Assembly: GCA_900473185.1 (NCBI GenBank)
Contig: UCKU01000006.1
Span: 97,258 to 161,257, forward strand
Direction: 5' to 3'
DNA: 64,000 nt
DNA from: Hyphomicrobiales bacterium
GTDB taxonomy: Bacteria; Pseudomonadota; Alphaproteobacteria; Rhizobiales; Rhizobiaceae
Position 1 is the stretch's first letter, and every line of letters starts with the position of its first letter. Position numbers and translations under genes: made by a program. Shown here piece after piece: positions 25,974 to 34,150 of the stretch. The notes under the pieces are model-generated. The model had not been told where the DNA came from and did no database searches. It was given only the letters and a program-made list of their open reading frames with translations.

Positions 25974-27311
25974 ATGGATGCCGACAATCTGCAGTCACTG
26001 GCCTTGCCCGAGGACAAGAAGGCCTGGTTCGTTCACAACCGCTTCGGTATGTTCGTGGATTGGGGGCTCTATGCCCTGCCGGCGCGCCATGAATGGGTCA
26101 AGAGCAGCGAAGAACTAACCGATGCCGACTACCAGAAATATTTCGATCATTTCGATCCCGATCTCTACGATCCCAGAGAATGGGCAGGACACGCGAAAGC
26201 CGCCGGCACGAAATATGTGGTGCTGACGACCAAGCACCATGAAGGCTTCTGCCTCTGGGATACCAAGGCCACCGATTTCAAGGTGACCAACACGCCTTAC
26301 GGGCGGGATCTGCTGGGGCCGTTCGTCGACGCCTTCCGCGCGGAGGGCCTGAGGATCGGTTTCTACTATTCGCTGATCGACTGGCATCATCCCGATTTTG
26401 CGGTCGATCCGCGCCACCCGCAGCGCAATCATCCCGATGCGCTAAAGATCAACGAAGGCAGGGACATGCAGCGCTATGCCGCCTTCATGCGCGAGCAGGT
26501 GCGCGAACTGCTGACCGGGTTCGGGCGGATCGACATCCTGTGGTTCGACTTCAGCTATCCGCAATGGAAGCTCAAAGAACTGGTCGGAAAGGGCCGCCGG
26601 GATTGGGAAAGCGAGAAACTCGTCCGTCTCGTACGCGAGCTTGTGCCCGATATCATCATCAACAACCGGCTCGACCTTGCCGGCCTGCAGCCCGACATCG
26701 TCACGCCGGAGCAATATATGCCGCGCGCCCGGCCGCTCCGCGACGGCAAGCGCGTCGTCTGGGAAGCTTGCCACACGCTCAGCGGTTCCTGGGGTTATCA
26801 CCGTGACGAGGACACCTGGAAAAGCTCCGAGCAGTTGGTGCAGATGCTGGTTGGCACCGTTGCCATGGGCGGCAATCTGCTGATGAATGTCGGGCCGACG
26901 GCGCGCGGCACGCTCGACCACCGCGCGATTGCAGCCCTTGCCACTTATGAGGAGTGGATGGCGCTGCACGAGCGCAGCATCGTGGGCTGCGCCCCGTCCG
27001 ATTTCGCCGCGCCGCTCGATTGCCGGCTGACCCACAATGGCGATCGCCTCTACATCCACCTCTTCAACTGGCCCTATCGCCATCTGCCTTTCGATGCGCT
27101 GGCGGGCAAGATCGAATATGCGCAATTCCTGGATGACGGCAGCGAGGTCACCTGGCTGCAGCCGTCCGACAATACCTTATGGACGAACACCCAATTCCCC
27201 GTCACCGACGATCAATTGACATTCGTCCTGGCGGTGCACCGACCGAAGGTCGTGGTCCCCGTTATCGAAGTCAAACTCAAGCCGGGAAGCGCACCCGCCA
27301 TTCAGGATTGA
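25974..27311 (+). CDS. Alpha-L-fucosidase, GH29
   Basis: 445 residues. GH29 features: HNRFGMFVDWGLYALPARHE, KYVVLTTKHHEGFCLWDT, GFYYSLIDWHHPDF, and LWFDFSYP with the catalytic nucleophile Asp. No signal peptide, so it is probably cytoplasmic and acts on imported fucosylated oligosaccharides. The ATG at 25974 has AGGAGG about 8 bases upstream. It has no intact partner genes; the upstream SDR and LacI relics suggest the remainder of a fucoside-use locus that has decayed. Confidence 0.9.
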   Translation: MDADNLQSLALPEDKKAWFVHNRFGMFVDWGLYALPARHEWVKSSEELTDADYQKYFDHFDPDLYDPREWAGHAKAAGTKYVVLTTKHHEGFCLWDTKATDFKVTNTPYGRDLLGPFVDAFRAEGLRIGFYYSLIDWHHPDFAVDPRHPQRNHPDALKINEGRDMQRYAAFMREQVRELLTGFGRIDILWFDFSYPQWKLKELVGKGRRDWESEKLVRLVRELVPDIIINNRLDLAGLQPDIVTPEQYMPRARPLRDGKRVVWEACHTLSGSWGYHRDEDTWKSSEQLVQMLVGTVAMGGNLLMNVGPTARGTLDHRAIAALATYEEWMALHERSIVGCAPSDFAAPLDCRLTHNGDRLYIHLFNWPYRHLPFDALAGKIEYAQFLDDGSEVTWLQPSDNTLWTNTQFPVTDDQLTFVLAVHRPKVVVPVIEVKLKPGSAPAIQD

Positions 27312-27336
27312 AGGGATCATCACGCGTGACAGCTTG

Positions 27337-27363
27337 CCTGGGCCGGGAAACGCCCGACCCAGG
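27337..27363 (+). terminator. Hairpin downstream of the fucosidase gene
   Basis: CCTGGGCCGGG (27337-27347) pairs with CCCGACCCAGG (27353-27363) around a 5-base loop, with one mismatch. It starts 25 bases after the fucosidase stop; no T-run follows. Probable terminator or mRNA end protector. Confidence 0.5.
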
Positions 27364-27605
27364 AAAACAGGTTTCCGACACATCGAGCTCCGAGGCGCTT
27401 CTCTGCAGCTCGGCATTCCGCAGTCAAAAGTGCAGGCGCAAACGCGGCCACCCGGGCGACGGCTCACGCCGACAAGGGATCGAAACTTTGGTCGACGGCA
27501 CCCAAGCCTTCGTGGAGCGTGAGCGCTGTGTCGCTGCACTAAACGCCAGACAGCTTTCATGCTAGATTGGCGTCCCGGAAATCCACCACGTCGAGCGAAA
27601 CAGCC

Positions 27606-27785
27606 ATGGCCGCAGCAAACAAATCGTCCCAAGCGGGAGCACCACAGAAACGTCGCCACAAATTCAATCCCAAGAGAGACCCGAAGCCACAGGTACTCGC
27701 CCAGGCCAATCGCACAGTTTTACGGATGGTTTCCGTGGTGGTGGTTGCTTTTCTCGTCGTCATCGCCGTCCAAGCGCTGTGGTAG
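27606..27785 (+). CDS. Small basic single-helix membrane protein (hypothetical)
   Basis: 59 residues: a basic, soluble N-terminal half with QKRRHKFNPKRDPKP, then a hydrophobic helix VVVVAFLVVIAVQALW at the very C terminus, as in tail-anchored proteins. The ribosome site is weak. I do not recognise a family; between the fucosidase terminator and this start nothing else is evident. Confidence 0.4.
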   Translation: MAAANKSSQAGAPQKRRHKFNPKRDPKPQVLAQANRTVLRMVSVVVVAFLVVIAVQALW

Positions 27786-27929
27786 AGCGAATGACGCTGG
27801 CCCGGAGCGGCCATGGTCAACGGAAATTTCCTGGTCTCCGAGCTTCCCGATATCTCCGTAAGGTAGGCGCTTGCGACGACATGGCGTCGAGTTTGGTTCG
27901 CACGGGCTGCCGAGAGGGAGTAGGCAGCG

Positions 27930-28073
27930 ATGTATTACGAGTGGAGCGAGGCGAAGGCACGCAGGCAGTACCTGATCAAGTTCGCGTCCGCACGGTTGGC
28001 TGCTATTGCGCTGGGATTTCTCCCGGTTTGGTGTTGGTGCAGGAGACCACGTTCTAAGCCGCTAGCGATATAA
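27930..28073 (+). CDS. Possible 47-residue membrane peptide
   Basis: An ATG at 27930, with GGGAG about 11 bases upstream, opens MYYEWSEAKARRQYLIK, followed by a hydrophobic stretch ARLAAIALGFLPVWCWC and a short basic tail. It is too short for a family call. The remainder of 27786-28215 shows no other supported feature. Confidence 0.25.
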   Translation: MYYEWSEAKARRQYLIKFASARLAAIALGFLPVWCWCRRPRSKPLAI

Positions 28074-28215
28074 AGGTGGCGCTGTATCCTGAATGGCACG
28101 TTCTGCGACCAGACCCGCCCGTCCCGCGGTGCTATCGGACAGGCTGGCAACAGGCTTCCATTGCGAGCCACTATGGTCACTCACCAAACGTGCAAGCTGC
28201 TAGTTACGCTCCCGG

Positions 28216-29157
28216 TCAAGGCTGCAGGGACTCGGCCCGACGCCTGATCCTGATCTCGATGCGGCGACGTTCCTTGACGTCTCCCGCCTGCCCGCTGGTG
28301 AGCGCATCACCCGGAATAACCAGCTGGGCAGCTGACATCGGCAACACGGTCACGTCCTTCAGCTTCGGATTTTCCTTTAGAATATTCGCAACCGCGATTG
28401 CCCGCGCGAGTCCAAGCCCGGCATTATCGGCAGGCTGGAGAGCATCGACAGGTAACTGGCCGTCGATGACGCCGATCGACGCATCGTCGAGATTGGAGGT
28501 GCTTCTGGCAACGCGCTGCTCGTCCGTGTGCCCGATCACCTCGACCACGTCGACCTGGTAACGTTCGAGGTTGTCGGCAATCTGGTCCGCGATCGAGGTC
28601 TCAAGCTTATCCTCGAATTCCCGCGTCAACGCGGCGCTGCCCGACGTGAAGTAATATCCGCCGGCTTCGGAGAGGCTAATGATGGGCGGCCATTCATGGG
28701 GTTTGATGTCCCCGTGAAGCAGTTGCTTGAGCTGGTCCGGAGCTTTGTCGAGTGGGATGTTGTTCGCTGCCAGTACCTTTGCGACCGCCGCCAGCTTGGC
28801 CAGATCAGCGGGGCTGGTGTCGTTCATTTTCAACCTGTCGATGATCTGCCGCGCAGAGACCAGCTCGCGCCATTCGCTCTCGAATTTCGCGCGATCGGTC
28901 GCCGACATGTTCGAGCCGAGTTTGGACTGCGCCTCGACAAGCTGGGCGGATAGTTCCTTATTCTGCTGTTCCAGTTGCGCGAGCCGCTGCTCGGCGTCCA
29001 TCCGTTGTTTCCGCTCGGCCGTGATCATGGCGGCGGCAACCAGCAGCAGGCAGAACACCAGCAGAAGCATGGATTCCGCCATCGTCAGCCCGAGGATGAG
29101 GCCGCGGTTATAGCCCTTGTGCTCCAGCTTTGGGCTTCCGCTTGCCTGGGTCACCAT
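28216..29157 (-). CDS. OmpA/MotB-like cell-wall-binding membrane protein
   Basis: 313 residues. One N-terminal helix, LGLTMAESMLLLVFCLLLVA (about 23-42), which carries a Glu where MotB and ZorB stator proteins have their proton-binding Asp; then a coiled coil (about 48-85), a helical linker, and an OmpA-like domain (about 165-305) with VIGHTDEQRVA and RAIAVANIL. The OmpA part should bind peptidoglycan in the periplasm. It is last in a four-gene overlapping operon; its start overlaps the previous gene by 7 bases. Similarity to ZorB/MotB is in layout; whether it conducts ions is not known. Confidence 0.85.
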   Translation of the reverse strand: MVTQASGSPKLEHKGYNRGLILGLTMAESMLLLVFCLLLVAAAMITAERKQRMDAEQRLAQLEQQNKELSAQLVEAQSKLGSNMSATDRAKFESEWRELVSARQIIDRLKMNDTSPADLAKLAAVAKVLAANNIPLDKAPDQLKQLLHGDIKPHEWPPIISLSEAGGYYFTSGSAALTREFEDKLETSIADQIADNLERYQVDVVEVIGHTDEQRVARSTSNLDDASIGVIDGQLPVDALQPADNAGLGLARAIAVANILKENPKLKDVTVLPMSAAQLVIPGDALTSGQAGDVKERRRIEIRIRRRAESLQP

Positions 29158-30305
29158 CTGAACAACCGCCGTTTCGGCTCCTCTAGTGTCGGGCTGGTCT
29201 CGGTCTTCTCACCATGCAAGATAGCCGGTTCGGCATCCACCGTCGTACTCTCGCTCGCCCCGACCGCCTCGACAACGTCTGCCGTTTTCGAAGGGATGGA
29301 CGGTGGCGGATTTTCCCTGTCACGCTCAAGCGCTTCCGCGATGCGATCCAGCTTATTGTCGATGCTGGTCAAGGGCTTCAATGCATCGTCTACCTTAGCG
29401 GACTGCGAGCGTGTTTCCGCGATCCCCTCCTCCATCCGCCGGAGATGGGCATCGGTCATATCCTTGATCGCGTCGATCGTGGGGGTCAGCTCGAACCGGA
29501 TGACATCCTCGGGCGGCCTGATTTCTCCGAGACGGGTACCGACGCCCTCCACGGCGACACCGAACTTGTCGATGATCCTCGAGAGCTTATCCGTCGTCTC
29601 ACTCAGTTTCCGGGTCGCTTCCGCTGCTTGATCGGTCACCGACCTATTGTGGTCCTCGATGATCGATGAAAGCTTGGTCGCGGCCTCCTGGATCGGGATG
29701 ATGGCCTCCTTGGAGATCGCCTCGATGACCTTGCGAATTTCCTCGCCGTTCTTTTCCGCTTGGCGACCGATCTCCTCAAAGCCCTCCGTCAGCATCTGAT
29801 TGCTGACCCTGCGGTAGTTCGAGAACTCGCGAGCGGACGTGTCGAGCTCGGTTCGGACCCGTCGCGTCATCTCCGCAAGCTCGTGGCGGGCGCTGCGTTC
29901 GATGTCGATCGGATCGCGGCGCATCTGGTTGAAGAGGATGCGTAGCGTCACGCCCGCGATTGTCGATGTCACCGCGATACCGAAGTTCCGGACGATCGTC
30001 TCGATCGAAGTCTCCCCGGCGAACAGGTAGAGGGATACACCAAGGCTCGAAAGAGTAAACAGGAACCCCATGTAATAGAGGTTGTCGCCCGCCTGCTCAT
30101 TGTGCAGCCGGAAACCAGCCAGCGCTATCGACGCCAGGAAGTAGATCGCCATTAGCACCAAGGGCACTGCCGTCACGACAAATGTCGACCCGGCGGCGAG
30201 TTTCGCCGACCAAATGAAGATCATTCCCCCAATTGTCACCGCTGCGAACAGCACGATAGGAGCCCAGTCCCGAAACGCGCTTCTTCCCGTGTCGTTTGAT
30301 GCCAT
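29151..30305 (-). CDS. Four-helix membrane protein with long cytoplasmic coiled-coil tail (MotA/ZorA-like layout)
   Basis: 384 residues. Four hydrophobic helices lie in the first 130 residues (around 14-33, 40-63, 75-95, 107-128). From about 135 the chain is a long charged helical tail with heptad-like TRKLSETTDKLSRIIDKFG and repeated kinase-free coiled coil, ending in an acidic Pro/Ser linker and RRLFRW. The pairing of a multi-helix membrane protein with a long tail and an adjacent OmpA/MotB-like gene recalls ZorA-ZorB of the Zorya defence system, but I see no clear ExbB/MotA signature, so this is layout only. ATG at 30305 overlaps the upstream stop (TGATG). Confidence 0.8.
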   Translation of the reverse strand: MASNDTGRSAFRDWAPIVLFAAVTIGGMIFIWSAKLAAGSTFVVTAVPLVLMAIYFLASIALAGFRLHNEQAGDNLYYMGFLFTLSSLGVSLYLFAGETSIETIVRNFGIAVTSTIAGVTLRILFNQMRRDPIDIERSARHELAEMTRRVRTELDTSAREFSNYRRVSNQMLTEGFEEIGRQAEKNGEEIRKVIEAISKEAIIPIQEAATKLSSIIEDHNRSVTDQAAEATRKLSETTDKLSRIIDKFGVAVEGVGTRLGEIRPPEDVIRFELTPTIDAIKDMTDAHLRRMEEGIAETRSQSAKVDDALKPLTSIDNKLDRIAEALERDRENPPPSIPSKTADVVEAVGASESTTVDAEPAILHGEKTETSPTLEEPKRRLFRW

Positions 30306-31135
30306 CACTCCAGTCCCTCCAGACGGGTGAAACCAGAAAACTCGCCGTTATTCTTCTCTACCCACGATTTCCAGAACGCAGCAAGGGCCTCCATCTTGAA
30401 CTTCTGGCCCGGCCGCTGGAACGCCAGGATCTTGACCTGCACGCCATCCAACGACGTCCGGTACCTCTCCCGTGCGGGACTGCTTTCGAATTTTGCGATC
30501 GAAACGCCGTCGCGATAGCTGGAAAAGGCTGCGGTATGTTCGACCATATCTGAGGCAACATACAAAGTCTTAGGGATGCCGGCAGGCAAGGGCTGGAAGG
30601 CTTCAAGGTTTATCCGCTGGATGCCCGCCATGATCGGCGAGAATTCGCCCGACGCGCCATTTCCAAGCTTGCCGGCGATTTCATCCAGGGGCTTTTGGAA
30701 ACCCTTCTCCCAACGTTGCTGCACGAGCTTTGGGTTGCTGGTCCACTCGTTGGCCAGATCGCCGCTGCCCGGATTGCAGCCGTGGAAGGTTCTCTGAAGG
30801 TCTCCCTCCTTCTCCGTCAGCGCATAGACGTCGATCGCTCCGTTCACCGGAACGCCGGAAACCAAGCGCTCGAACTGGTTCTTGAGGTCAAGCGATGTCG
30901 TGCCCGAAATCGGGTCGGTAACATCCAGAAGGATGGCCGTCTCGCTGGTCGGACCCGTCGTCGGGCAGAGAGATGCCTTATCGAGCGAAACACTGGACAT
31001 CGCCTGGTACTTGAGCCAGCCAAAGGCTCCGATCATGGCAAGCGCGACTGCCGAAAGCGCAATCGTCGCCACCACAGCGCCCGTCGAAAAGCCGCCTTTT
31101 CTGGAACGACTGCTACGCCGCCTGTTCCGCGCCAA
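30305..31135 (-). CDS. Anchored periplasmic protein, possible vWA-like fold
   Basis: 276 residues. A very basic start (NRRRSSRSRKGG) precedes one helix at about 18-42; the rest should be periplasmic. ETAILLDVTDPISG (about 70) followed by an amphipathic helix and, later, KTLYVASDMVEHT give the strand-helix-strand pattern and acidic loop of von Willebrand A or similar Rossmann-like domains, although the MIDAS motif (DxSxS) is not intact. The TTG start at 31135 is supported by GGAGG 6 bases upstream, inside the previous gene, which it overlaps by 23 bases. No named family is recognised. Confidence 0.75.
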   Translation of the reverse strand: MARNRRRSSRSRKGGFSTGAVVATIALSAVALAMIGAFGWLKYQAMSSVSLDKASLCPTTGPTSETAILLDVTDPISGTTSLDLKNQFERLVSGVPVNGAIDVYALTEKEGDLQRTFHGCNPGSGDLANEWTSNPKLVQQRWEKGFQKPLDEIAGKLGNGASGEFSPIMAGIQRINLEAFQPLPAGIPKTLYVASDMVEHTAAFSSYRDGVSIAKFESSPARERYRTSLDGVQVKILAFQRPGQKFKMEALAAFWKSWVEKNNGEFSGFTRLEGLE

Positions 31136-32561
31136 TGCCTGCCTCCGGGAATAGATTGTCCAGTCTGTGGTACTGCTCGACGGCCATCTCGAACGCGGAA
31201 CCGATCTTCCTGATCTGATCGCTGAGTTCCGCCTGGGCGACGTGGATGCGTTCCGACAGAACGCGATCGTCCCATTCTTCGCTCGTTTTCGGGACGGGCG
31301 TTATCCGCTCCAGCTTGTACGCGGTCGTGAAATATTGAGGCTCCGGCTCTGTTCTCGCAGCCCGGTTCGCCTCGCGGTAAGCCGTGAGAACAGCATTTGC
31401 GGTGCGCTCGAGATGGTTCTGGTACTCCGCGAAAAGCCCCGTGGTCCGCGTACGATGGGCGATGATGGCAGCAGATTCCTGGCGGCGCGAGCTCAAATCC
31501 CTGACGATCTCTTCGATCTTGTCGTTGTGGTCATCGCGGATTTCACGAAGGTTATCGATCAGGTCCAGCTTTCCAGAAATGTAATTTTGCCGCGCCTCGT
31601 CGAGTCGACGCTGGACGCCGGCGAAACCGGGATACGGGTCGGTCAGCATGCAGCCGTCGATAAATGCCAGGATCGAGAAGAAAATTCCGATGGCGAAAAG
31701 CATCCAGGAATTCAACTCGACCAGTCCGAGCGGGTTCTCGCGAATTCGGCGGATGACTGCCGTCCCTGCCCCTTCGAGGATGGTGGCCGATACCTCTCGG
31801 TAGTGGGCCAAGGCGAGATTCACCACCAGGGCAACGACGATGTAGCCTGCAAGACCAAGCAATCCCCCAAGCTTCATGAGCCATGACCGATGAACGAGGT
31901 TTCGGACGCAGAAGATGGCGAACAACAGCGCAGCGCCGATATTCAGGACAGCGAACACAACAGCTTCTGTGATGCCGCCGATGATGCCCTGTTCGCTGCC
32001 CTTGGCCAGGAAGTTGCCGTTCATGACAATTTCGATAAGGACCAGGACCACGAGCAACGCGACCTTGACGCTCGTCGCGCCGGCGCTCGGTACCTTCGCC
32101 GCACGATCCAGCCGATGCAGCCGCTTGAAAGAGGTCATCTCGTCTTCGGCGATCTTCAGATCGCGGCGCAAGCCATGGAGTTCGTCGACGCCGCTGGCGA
32201 TCTCGGCCTTGAAATCGGAAAGACTGGATGCGTTTGCCTGCCGGATGAGCCCGAACTGCCCCTCGAAATCAAGATTGCGAAGCCGTCCGTCGAACGTCTG
32301 GGACTGATCCTCCAGAACTTGATAGGCCGACGCCTTCTCCTGCTCGATGCGGCCGACGATACGCTGCTCGACCTCGTCCAGCGACTGTGCCGACGGTGCC
32401 GGACGGTTAGCCCTTCCGTTTTCGGTACCCTTCTCCCGGACTTCCAGCGTCTGGACTAGTTTGTCCGCATCGAGTGACGGGAAGATCTCCGTGGATGCGC
32501 GGAAGTCGTGACTGGATTCGCGAACACTGGTCCAGAGCTTGTTTAGTGCTTCAAACGGCAA
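31113..32561 (-). CDS. Coiled-coil membrane protein, first gene of the envelope operon
   Basis: 482 residues. An N-terminal cytoplasmic coiled coil (about 55-160) is followed by four helices (about 173-195, 200-228, 238-262, 296-318) and a C-terminal coiled coil with RDDHNDKIEEIVRDLSSRR. No enzymatic motif is visible. The TTG start at 32561 has GAGG 5 bases upstream. It leads four genes that overlap by 23, 1 and 7 bases, so the products are probably made in fixed ratio and assembled into one complex spanning the inner membrane and reaching the cell wall. I do not recognise the family. Confidence 0.75.
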   Translation of the reverse strand: MPFEALNKLWTSVRESSHDFRASTEIFPSLDADKLVQTLEVREKGTENGRANRPAPSAQSLDEVEQRIVGRIEQEKASAYQVLEDQSQTFDGRLRNLDFEGQFGLIRQANASSLSDFKAEIASGVDELHGLRRDLKIAEDEMTSFKRLHRLDRAAKVPSAGATSVKVALLVVLVLIEIVMNGNFLAKGSEQGIIGGITEAVVFAVLNIGAALLFAIFCVRNLVHRSWLMKLGGLLGLAGYIVVALVVNLALAHYREVSATILEGAGTAVIRRIRENPLGLVELNSWMLFAIGIFFSILAFIDGCMLTDPYPGFAGVQRRLDEARQNYISGKLDLIDNLREIRDDHNDKIEEIVRDLSSRRQESAAIIAHRTRTTGLFAEYQNHLERTANAVLTAYREANRAARTEPEPQYFTTAYKLERITPVPKTSEEWDDRVLSERIHVAQAELSDQIRKIGSAFEMAVEQYHRLDNLFPEAGIGAEQAA

Positions 32562-32857
32562 TGCGTCCTCATCGGAAACATGGTTGCGGAAATCCTAACT
32601 TGTAATGCGTAGCTCAGAGGTTGTGATCGGTCCAGCACCGGCGTCAACGGTCGGGGTTTAATCGCTCACCACGGTTAATCTATGTCGGCAAGAACACCAT
32701 TCCCAGGTGGCGGGTAAAACGGTTCCAGATCGCCGACCGGACTACCCGAAGCTGCGCACGCGGACATCAATCCACCAAAAAAAGTCCGACTCTCCGATCG
32801 ACTTGAGCGTGCAATGGCGAGAATGTCATCGTCGCGGGCATTCCATCGGAAGTTGAT

Positions 32858-33625
32858 ATGGCGCGAAAACGCCGGCACAAGACGACATCGAAATCGACTC
32901 CGGCGGTTATCGTCGCGGTGTTGATCTTCGGCGTCATTGCATCCCTCTTCGGACGCAGGGAATCGCCGCCCGAACCAGTAGCAGTGAGTCGTTCGAGTAT
33001 TGAACGGGTATCAACAGCTCCAACCGCAGAGCAACAGGTAACATCCACGGCGCCCAAGCAGGCCGAACCAAGCCCCGATCTAGCCTCCCTCCCTGAGCCG
33101 TTTCCCAAGGCTCAAGTCGACGCACACCCTGAGCCCAAGCCTGTTACCCGATATGTCATCGGCCGCAAAGTTGCGTTGAGAGACGGACCCGGCAAAACGT
33201 TCGGTATCCTCGATCGATATGACAGCGGTCGCGAGATCACCGTGATCGAAACCAACCGCGACTGGTCTCACGTTCGGGACAACCTCACCCAACGCGACGG
33301 ATGGATAGCGACGAACCTTCTTGGTGATCAGCAGCCGTCGCCACCTCAAGCCAAGGAAAAGCAGACGGAGGAGCCGCAAAAAAAACAAGAAGCGCCACCT
33401 GCGCCCCCGATGGTTTCCGACAGCCTAGTGATCCAGAGACTGATTGCGGAATCCATAGCGATGTATCCGGGAACCTGCGCCTGCCCGTACAATACGGATC
33501 GCCGTGGGCGGTCGTGCGGCCGCCGCAGTGCTTATAGCAAGGGCGGCGGATACGCGCCGCTTTGTTACCCGCAGGATATATCGGCGGGCATGATTGCGAA
33601 TTTCAGAAAGCAGGCGAACCGATAG
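32858..33625 (+). CDS. Membrane-anchored bacterial SH3 protein with Cys-rich C terminus
   Basis: 255 residues. Basic N terminus, one helix (about 15-32), a Pro-rich linker, an SH3b domain (about 100-155: KVALRDGPGKTFGILDRYD and WSHVRDN, GWIATNLL), a second Pro/Gln/Lys linker, and a C-terminal region with YPGTCACPYN, GRSCGRRSAYS and PLCYPQDIS, four Cys in all. It is likely periplasmic and wall-binding. It is divergent from the four-gene envelope operon across 296 bases in which I see no clear operator; a functional link is possible but unproven. Confidence 0.85.
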   Translation: MARKRRHKTTSKSTPAVIVAVLIFGVIASLFGRRESPPEPVAVSRSSIERVSTAPTAEQQVTSTAPKQAEPSPDLASLPEPFPKAQVDAHPEPKPVTRYVIGRKVALRDGPGKTFGILDRYDSGREITVIETNRDWSHVRDNLTQRDGWIATNLLGDQQPSPPQAKEKQTEEPQKKQEAPPAPPMVSDSLVIQRLIAESIAMYPGTCACPYNTDRRGRSCGRRSAYSKGGGYAPLCYPQDISAGMIANFRKQANR

Positions 33626-33721
33626 AAGGTTGCATGAGCGCGTAGCTTACCAGGACGTCATTCTTCAGGATCCGGCGCTCACGTACCGTTTCCTAGCCTG
33701 CCAGATCGGGATGCCAAGGCG

Positions 33722-34036
33722 TTACGCCTTGTCGGCGAGATTGTCGGTGATGCCGTTGCCCGGGAAGACGATCAATCCAGACGGCATGACGGAGAGCATG
33801 TCGTCCTTGCGGCGGAACGGAGCAGCCTTAGGATGTTTGCTCCAGTTCGGCTTGAAGGTGATCTGCGTCACTTTGCGCTTCCACCCACCAGGCGGCGATG
33901 CGTTCTGCACCCTTCGGCGTGCCGCCGTGCAACAGGACCATGTCGGCATATTTGGCATGTGCATGATCGAGCTTTCTCCAGATGCGGTCATGGTCGTTAA
34001 AGGCGATCTTGATGCCTTTCGGATGGCGTGAGCCAT
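33722..34036 (-). pseudogene. DUF2493-like (SLOG-fold) gene relic with a frameshift
   Basis: On the minus strand one frame reads IKIAFNDHDRIWRKLDHAHA and ADMVLLHGGTPKGAERIAAW, then similarity jumps frame at about 33890 to QITFKPNWSKHPKAAPFRR and GLIVFPGNGITDNLADKA before a stop at 33722. Together they match the DUF2493/SLOG type of nucleotide-binding protein common on mobile DNA. The N terminus and probably the C terminus are missing. Confidence 0.7.
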
Positions 34037-34150
34037 GTCAGTTTCTCCATGACGGACCGGGCGGAACCTCTCTCCAACCCTTCCAATCCGTCACAGCATT
34101 GATCCGCGCCCGTCAATGACGGACGCGGCTCAGCGGGAGGCGCCGGGGGA

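Noticed and set aside
25078..25998. 306-codon minus-strand open frame
   Set aside because: Most of it is antisense to the LacI ligand-binding domain; only its end holds the SDR relic segment.
28216..32561. Calling the envelope operon a Zorya system outright
   Set aside because: No ZorC, ZorD or ZorE-type effector gene is present, and the ZorA-like protein shows layout similarity only.
33594..34031. 145-codon plus-strand frame after the SH3 gene
   Set aside because: The recognisable similarity (DUF2493-like) is on the opposite strand in two frames.
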